The position numbers were made by a program, and so were the translations under genes. The notes under the pieces were generated by a model. That model searched no databases. It was given only the letters and a program-made list of their open reading frames with translations, and was not told where the DNA came from. From Cytophagales bacterium (lineage in GTDB: Bacteria; Bacteroidota; Bacteroidia; Cytophagales; Spirosomataceae): a stretch of DNA of 10,935 bases. The stretch is from positions 1 through 10,935 of the forward strand of contig JABMMK010000215.1 of assembly GCA_013205605.1 (NCBI GenBank), read 5' to 3'. Shown here piece by piece: positions 8,243 to 10,935 of the stretch. Position 1 is the stretch's first letter, and each line of letters begins with the position of its first letter.

Positions 8243-8662
8243 TTATAATTGCTTTTCAAATTCATCCAATTCATTCTTTATTGATTTTCCAACCCAAAGT
8301 ACTAGCGCTAAATCATCGGTAAAACCAATAATAGGTAAAACATCAGGTATGAAATCGAATGGGGAGATAAAATAAATTAAAACAGCTGCTATTTTTGCTA
8401 AGGTAATAGCAGGAAGTTTTCTATATGATCCTTGTATATAAGCTTTTATCAATTGGCTAAATAGTACAATATAGTGATTAAGAAGCTTGACAACAGTCAA
8501 ATTACTATTAGCTGCAGTTTCAGTTACTTTTTGAAGTGCGCGCTTAATTAAATTCAACAAACCCAATTGGTCTTTTTGAATAATATCCTCTGCCTTTTGC
8601 AAAGCTTCTTTAAAGTATTTCGAGTCTAGGATTCTGCTAATAAAACTCATATTACGGGTCAT
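8243..8662 (-). CDS. DUF1232 / YkvA-family small membrane protein
   Basis: Function is not established for this family. The 139-residue protein has the DUF1232 core at about residues 83-121: a hydrophobic helix ending in YFISPFDFIPDVLPIIGFTDD (about 97-117), whose SPFDFIPD-P-GF-DD pattern is the family hallmark. The helix is followed by a second hydrophobic stretch (LALVLWVG). The N-terminal 80 residues look helical and contain a moderately hydrophobic segment near 60-76 (LNHYIVLFSQLIKAYI). The protein is probably associated with the inner membrane. Two in-frame ATGs four codons apart (8662 and 8650) could both serve as start; the second gives MSFISRILDSKYF, which reads like a usual family N-terminus, so the true start may be 8650. 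It is divergent from mdh and co-directional with tatA. The family is confident and the role unknown. Confidence 0.85.
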   Translation of the reverse strand: MTRNMSFISRILDSKYFKEALQKAEDIIQKDQLGLLNLIKRALQKVTETAANSNLTVVKLLNHYIVLFSQLIKAYIQGSYRKLPAITLAKIAAVLIYFISPFDFIPDVLPIIGFTDDLALVLWVGKSIKNELDEFEKQL

Positions 8663-8680
8663 TAATTAGATTTTAACTTT

Positions 8681-8688
8681 TAAATATA
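8681..8688 (-). promoter_or_regulatory. Possible Bacteroidota -7 element for the DUF1232 gene
   Basis: On the minus strand TATATTTA matches 7 of 8 positions of the Bacteroidota -7 consensus TAnnTTTG, about 20-30 bases before the candidate starts. I could not find a convincing TTTG -33 element at the right distance, so this is tentative. Confidence 0.2.
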
Positions 8689-8772
8689 CTAAAATCATTT
8701 TAAAATTTTAGTTGTATTATCCTTATTCGTTGGGTTAACGAAAAAATCATTTAATTATTAGCTCTTTTGTCG

Positions 8773-8780
8773 TAATTTCG
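8773..8780 (+). promoter_or_regulatory. Possible Bacteroidota -7 element for mdh
   Basis: TAATTTCG matches 7 of 8 positions of the Bacteroidota -7 consensus TAnnTTTG and would give a leader of roughly 30 bases before the ATG at 8820. No clear -33 TTTG is seen 19-21 bases upstream. The whole 8663-8819 divergent spacer is AT-rich and must hold promoters for both flanking genes. Confidence 0.25.
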
Positions 8781-8819
8781 AAAAAATTTTTGAACCAATT
8801 AATACTAAATTTTTACAAA

Positions 8820-9755
8820 ATGAAAATTACCGTAGTAGGAGCAGGTGCTGTTGGAGCCACATGCGCTGACAATATCGCAAGAAAAGAATTAGCAGATGAA
8901 TTAGTTTTATTAGATATCAAAGAGGGTATCGCTGAAGGAAAAACATTAGACATGTATCAAACAGCCAGCTTATTAGGTTTTGATACTAAGCTAATTGGGT
9001 CTACAAATGACTATACAAAAACGGCTAATTCTGATGTCGTTGTGATCACATCAGGTTTACCACGTAAACCAGGAATGACGCGTGAAGAGTTAATTGGCGT
9101 TAATGCAGGAATTGTTAAAAGTGTTGTTGAAAACATACTTAAGTATTCTAAAAATCCGATTATCGTGATTATTTCAAATCCGATGGACACCATGACTTTT
9201 TTAACCAATTCGATCGCTGGATTGGATAAGCATCGTATTATTGGAATGGGGGGTACTTTAGACTCCGCTAGATTTAAATGTAATTTAGCCAAAGCCATGG
9301 ATGTTTCCATCAATGACATTTCAGGTACGGTGATCGGTGGACATGGAGATACGACTATGATTCCATTAAAACGTTTAGCTACGTATAATGGAGTTCCGGT
9401 AAGCCAATTTTTAGATGCAGAAACGTTGGATAAAGTGGTGGCAGATACGATGGTCGGCGGGGCAACCTTAACAGGTCTTTTAGGAACATCTGCTTGGTAC
9501 GCGCCAGGAGCTGCAGGAGCTGCTTTAGTAGAAGCCATCGTGCGAGATGAAAAAAAGATCATGGCTTGTTGCGTTCCTTTGGATGGAGAATATAATCAAA
9601 AAGACATTTGTTTAGGCGTTCCGGTCATTTTAGGCAAGAATGGTTGGGAAAAAATCATTGATTACAAATTGACTGAAGAAGAACAAGCTACATTCAATAA
9701 ATCAGCCGATGCAGTACAAAATATGAATGCGGTATTGGAAACACTTTCTTTATAA
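8820..9755 (+). CDS. mdh: Malate dehydrogenase (NAD-dependent, LDH-like type)
   Basis: Catalyses reversible oxidation of malate to oxaloacetate with NAD in the TCA cycle, in the cytoplasm. The 311 residues begin with the Rossmann motif VGAGAVG (6-12). D32 ends the second strand (LVLLDI), which favours NAD over NADP. The substrate-loop arginines R82 and R88 sit in GLPRKPGMTREEL; the R-K-P-G-M-T-R form with an arginine at the specificity position marks malate rather than lactate dehydrogenase. N120 in ISNPMD, D148 and R151 in GGTLDSARF, and the catalytic H175 in GGHGDTTMIP are all present. An in-frame ATG at 8790 would add ten residues (MNQLILNFYK) ahead of the Rossmann strand; family members start at MKITVVGAG, so 8820 is chosen. 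It is monocistronic by layout: divergent from the DUF1232 gene, with a terminator after it. Identity is secure. Confidence 0.96.
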   Translation: MKITVVGAGAVGATCADNIARKELADELVLLDIKEGIAEGKTLDMYQTASLLGFDTKLIGSTNDYTKTANSDVVVITSGLPRKPGMTREELIGVNAGIVKSVVENILKYSKNPIIVIISNPMDTMTFLTNSIAGLDKHRIIGMGGTLDSARFKCNLAKAMDVSINDISGTVIGGHGDTTMIPLKRLATYNGVPVSQFLDAETLDKVVADTMVGGATLTGLLGTSAWYAPGAAGAALVEAIVRDEKKIMACCVPLDGEYNQKDICLGVPVILGKNGWEKIIDYKLTEEEQATFNKSADAVQNMNAVLETLSL

Positions 9756-9773
9756 GATCGTATTTAAAACTAT

Positions 9774-9808
9774 AAAAAAAGCCTGTCATCTAACATGATA
9801 GGCTTTTT
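9774..9808. terminator. Bidirectional Rho-independent terminator between mdh and the permease gene
   Basis: The arm AAAAAGCCTGTCAT (9776-9789) pairs with ATGATAGGCTTTTT (9795-9808) across the 5-base loop CTAAC, with one G-U pair. T runs follow in both directions. It lies 19 bases after the mdh stop and about 20 bases beyond the permease stop, so it can serve both converging genes. Confidence 0.9.
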
Positions 9809-9828
9809 CGTGTAAAAGAAATTATATT

Positions 9829-10935
9829 TTATTTTGATCTGATAGCAATCACTGGATCCATCTTAGCGGCAACCCAAGCCGGTACAATACCGGATAAAAT
9901 GCCTATAAAGCTAGAAATAAGCAATCCTTTACTAATATTTGAGAATGTCAATTGGAGTGGCAGTGCATCCTGTGGTATATAGGTAATGAGTACAACAAAA
10001 CCTATGCCAACTAATCCCCCAATTAAGCTTAAGAATATCGCTTCAAACAAAAATTGGAATAAAATAAAATAATTCTTGGCACCTAAGGATTTCTGAATGC
10101 CAATAATATTAGTCCTTTCTTTGACCGATACAAACATAATATTCGCAATACCAAAGCCACCAACCAATAATGAAAATCCTGCAATCAGTGATCCCGCTAT
10201 ATTTAATGCGGCAAATATTCCATCAAAAAATTGATTTAAACCATCTAATCGGTTCACCGAAAAGCTAAGCTCATCTTTAGGCTTTATAGATCTTAATCCC
10301 CTCATCAATCCTGTTACTTCCCCTTCCATATTCAATTGGCCCAAATCCGAATCAAATGCTTTTAGCGCAATGTCAGGTGAGGGTCTATCTTTTTGAAAGA
10401 TGGACGAATAAGTCGAATAAGGAATGAATACTTTTTCATCCGGAGTTCCCCCAAAGCTCAAAATATCAGTTCCCTTTTTTTCAATGACGCCAATGATAGT
10501 AAATTTTATTCCGTTCAACTTGATCACCTCTCCCACCGCATTTGAACTTAATTGTAAGTTTTCAGCAACTAATGAACCAATGATACACACGTTCATTCCA
10601 TTTTCTGATTCTATGGGCAAAAAATAACGGCCAGAAGCAATCGGGATATTGGCGATTTGATTATAATCATAACTAGCTCCTGTCATATTGACATCCATAC
10701 TATTACTGCCTTTTGACGCAGTTTTAGTATTTCCGTTGTCAATAATGGCCACAGCCTGGGCTGATTTCAAATTTTCTTTCAAAAATTTAAATTCTGAATA
10801 TTTCATGTCGGGCCGATTAAAATACTTCCACCACGGATAATTATTCTCCATAATCCAAGGCCATTTGCCTAGGTAAAAAACTCCCGCCCCTGAAAATGAG
10901 TCTATTTCTGATCGAATATTTTTATTGAGCGAATC
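9829..10935 (-). CDS. ABC transporter permease, MacB/FtsX type (N-terminus off window)
   Basis: Inner-membrane permease of the MacB/LolCE/FtsX superfamily, which couples an ATPase to mechanical work on periplasmic substrates (efflux, lipoprotein release and the like). The frame stays open from the right edge: 369 codons are visible, and upstream of the internal ATG at 10851 it reads DSLNKNIRSEIDSFSGAGV and then YLGKWPW, so that ATG is not the start and the first membrane helix is missing. The visible part is a MacB periplasmic core domain (about the first 230 residues, including the PWWKYFNRPD motif), then the FtsX domain with three hydrophobic helices: near IAGFSLLVGGFGIANIMFVS, near FLFEAIFLSLIGGLVGIGF, and near the C-terminus (LLISSFIGILSGIVPAW). 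The cytoplasmic signature VKERTNIIGIQKSLGA lies between the first two, and the protein ends AAKMDPVIAIRSK. No ATPase or membrane-fusion partner is in the window, so the substrate is unknown. The family is confident. Confidence 0.92.
   Translation of the reverse strand, partial: DSLNKNIRSEIDSFSGAGVFYLGKWPWIMENNYPWWKYFNRPDMKYSEFKFLKENLKSAQAVAIIDNGNTKTASKGSNSMDVNMTGASYDYNQIANIPIASGRYFLPIESENGMNVCIIGSLVAENLQLSSNAVGEVIKLNGIKFTIIGVIEKKGTDILSFGGTPDEKVFIPYSTYSSIFQKDRPSPDIALKAFDSDLGQLNMEGEVTGLMRGLRSIKPKDELSFSVNRLDGLNQFFDGIFAALNIAGSLIAGFSLLVGGFGIANIMFVSVKERTNIIGIQKSLGAKNYFILFQFLFEAIFLSLIGGLVGIGFVVLITYIPQDALPLQLTFSNISKGLLISSFIGILSGIVPAWVAAKMDPVIAIRSK

Noticed and set aside
8790..8819. 10-codon N-terminal extension of malate dehydrogenase
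   Set aside because: Family members begin directly at the first Rossmann strand (MKITVVGAG); the extension is AT-rich leader sequence that happens to be open.
9011..9562. 183-codon open frame on the minus strand
   Set aside because: It is antisense to mdh, whose catalytic motifs are all intact; the sequence resembles no known protein and has shadow composition.
10424..10627. 67-codon open frame on the plus strand
   Set aside because: It is antisense inside the permease periplasmic domain; no support as a gene.
10849..10851. ATG as the start of the ABC permease
   Set aside because: The frame continues upstream to the window edge with family-like sequence, and a MacB-type permease needs an N-terminal membrane helix before this point.
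1..10935. A mobile element, defence system, CRISPR array or other undescribed multi-gene system
   Set aside because: Every long frame belongs to a recognisable chromosomal family. There are no integrase or transposase genes, no attachment-like repeats and no clusters of unknown genes.

Overview
The window looks like a chromosomal segment of a Bacteroidota bacterium, probably of the Cytophagia/Cytophagales type; the lineage is inferred from gene content only. The DNA is visibly AT-rich, starts lack strong Shine-Dalgarno sequences (typical of the phylum), and the largest gene is sprA, the outer-membrane channel of the type IX secretion system (T9SS), which is confined to Bacteroidota. All genes are ordinary chromosomal genes. 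I found no mobile element, tRNA, rRNA, CRISPR array or phage gene.

Layout. Positions 1-7887 hold a tight minus-strand run: gatA (6487-7887), a secreted MltD-like lytic transglycosylase with C-terminal LysM repeats (5041-6477), ruvA (4452-5039) and sprA (1-4441, running off the left edge). The gaps are about 9, 1 and 10 bases, so these four are probably one transcription unit. Just upstream on the same strand are tatA (7966-8172) and a DUF1232 membrane protein (8243-8662). A strong hairpin followed by a T-rich run lies between tatA and gatA. A 157-base AT-rich divergent region then leads to plus-strand mdh (8820-9755). A bidirectional hairpin terminator separates mdh from a converging minus-strand ABC transporter permease of the MacB/FtsX type (9829-10935, N-terminus off the right edge).

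How the genes fit together. The minus-strand cluster mixes housekeeping (tRNA-dependent amidation by GatA, Holliday-junction processing by RuvA) with envelope biology (a peptidoglycan-cutting enzyme, the T9SS translocon, a Tat translocase subunit). mdh is a TCA-cycle enzyme, and the permease is half of an efflux or lipoprotein-linked ABC system whose other parts are outside the window.

The region is conserved and ordinary, and I see no credible undescribed system. The points worth a second look are the non-ATG starts of two adjacent exported-protein genes (TTG for the transglycosylase, GTG for sprA), a T8G5 tract inside the sprA signal-peptide codons, the hairpin pair ahead of gatA, and the linkage of a wall hydrolase with the T9SS channel.
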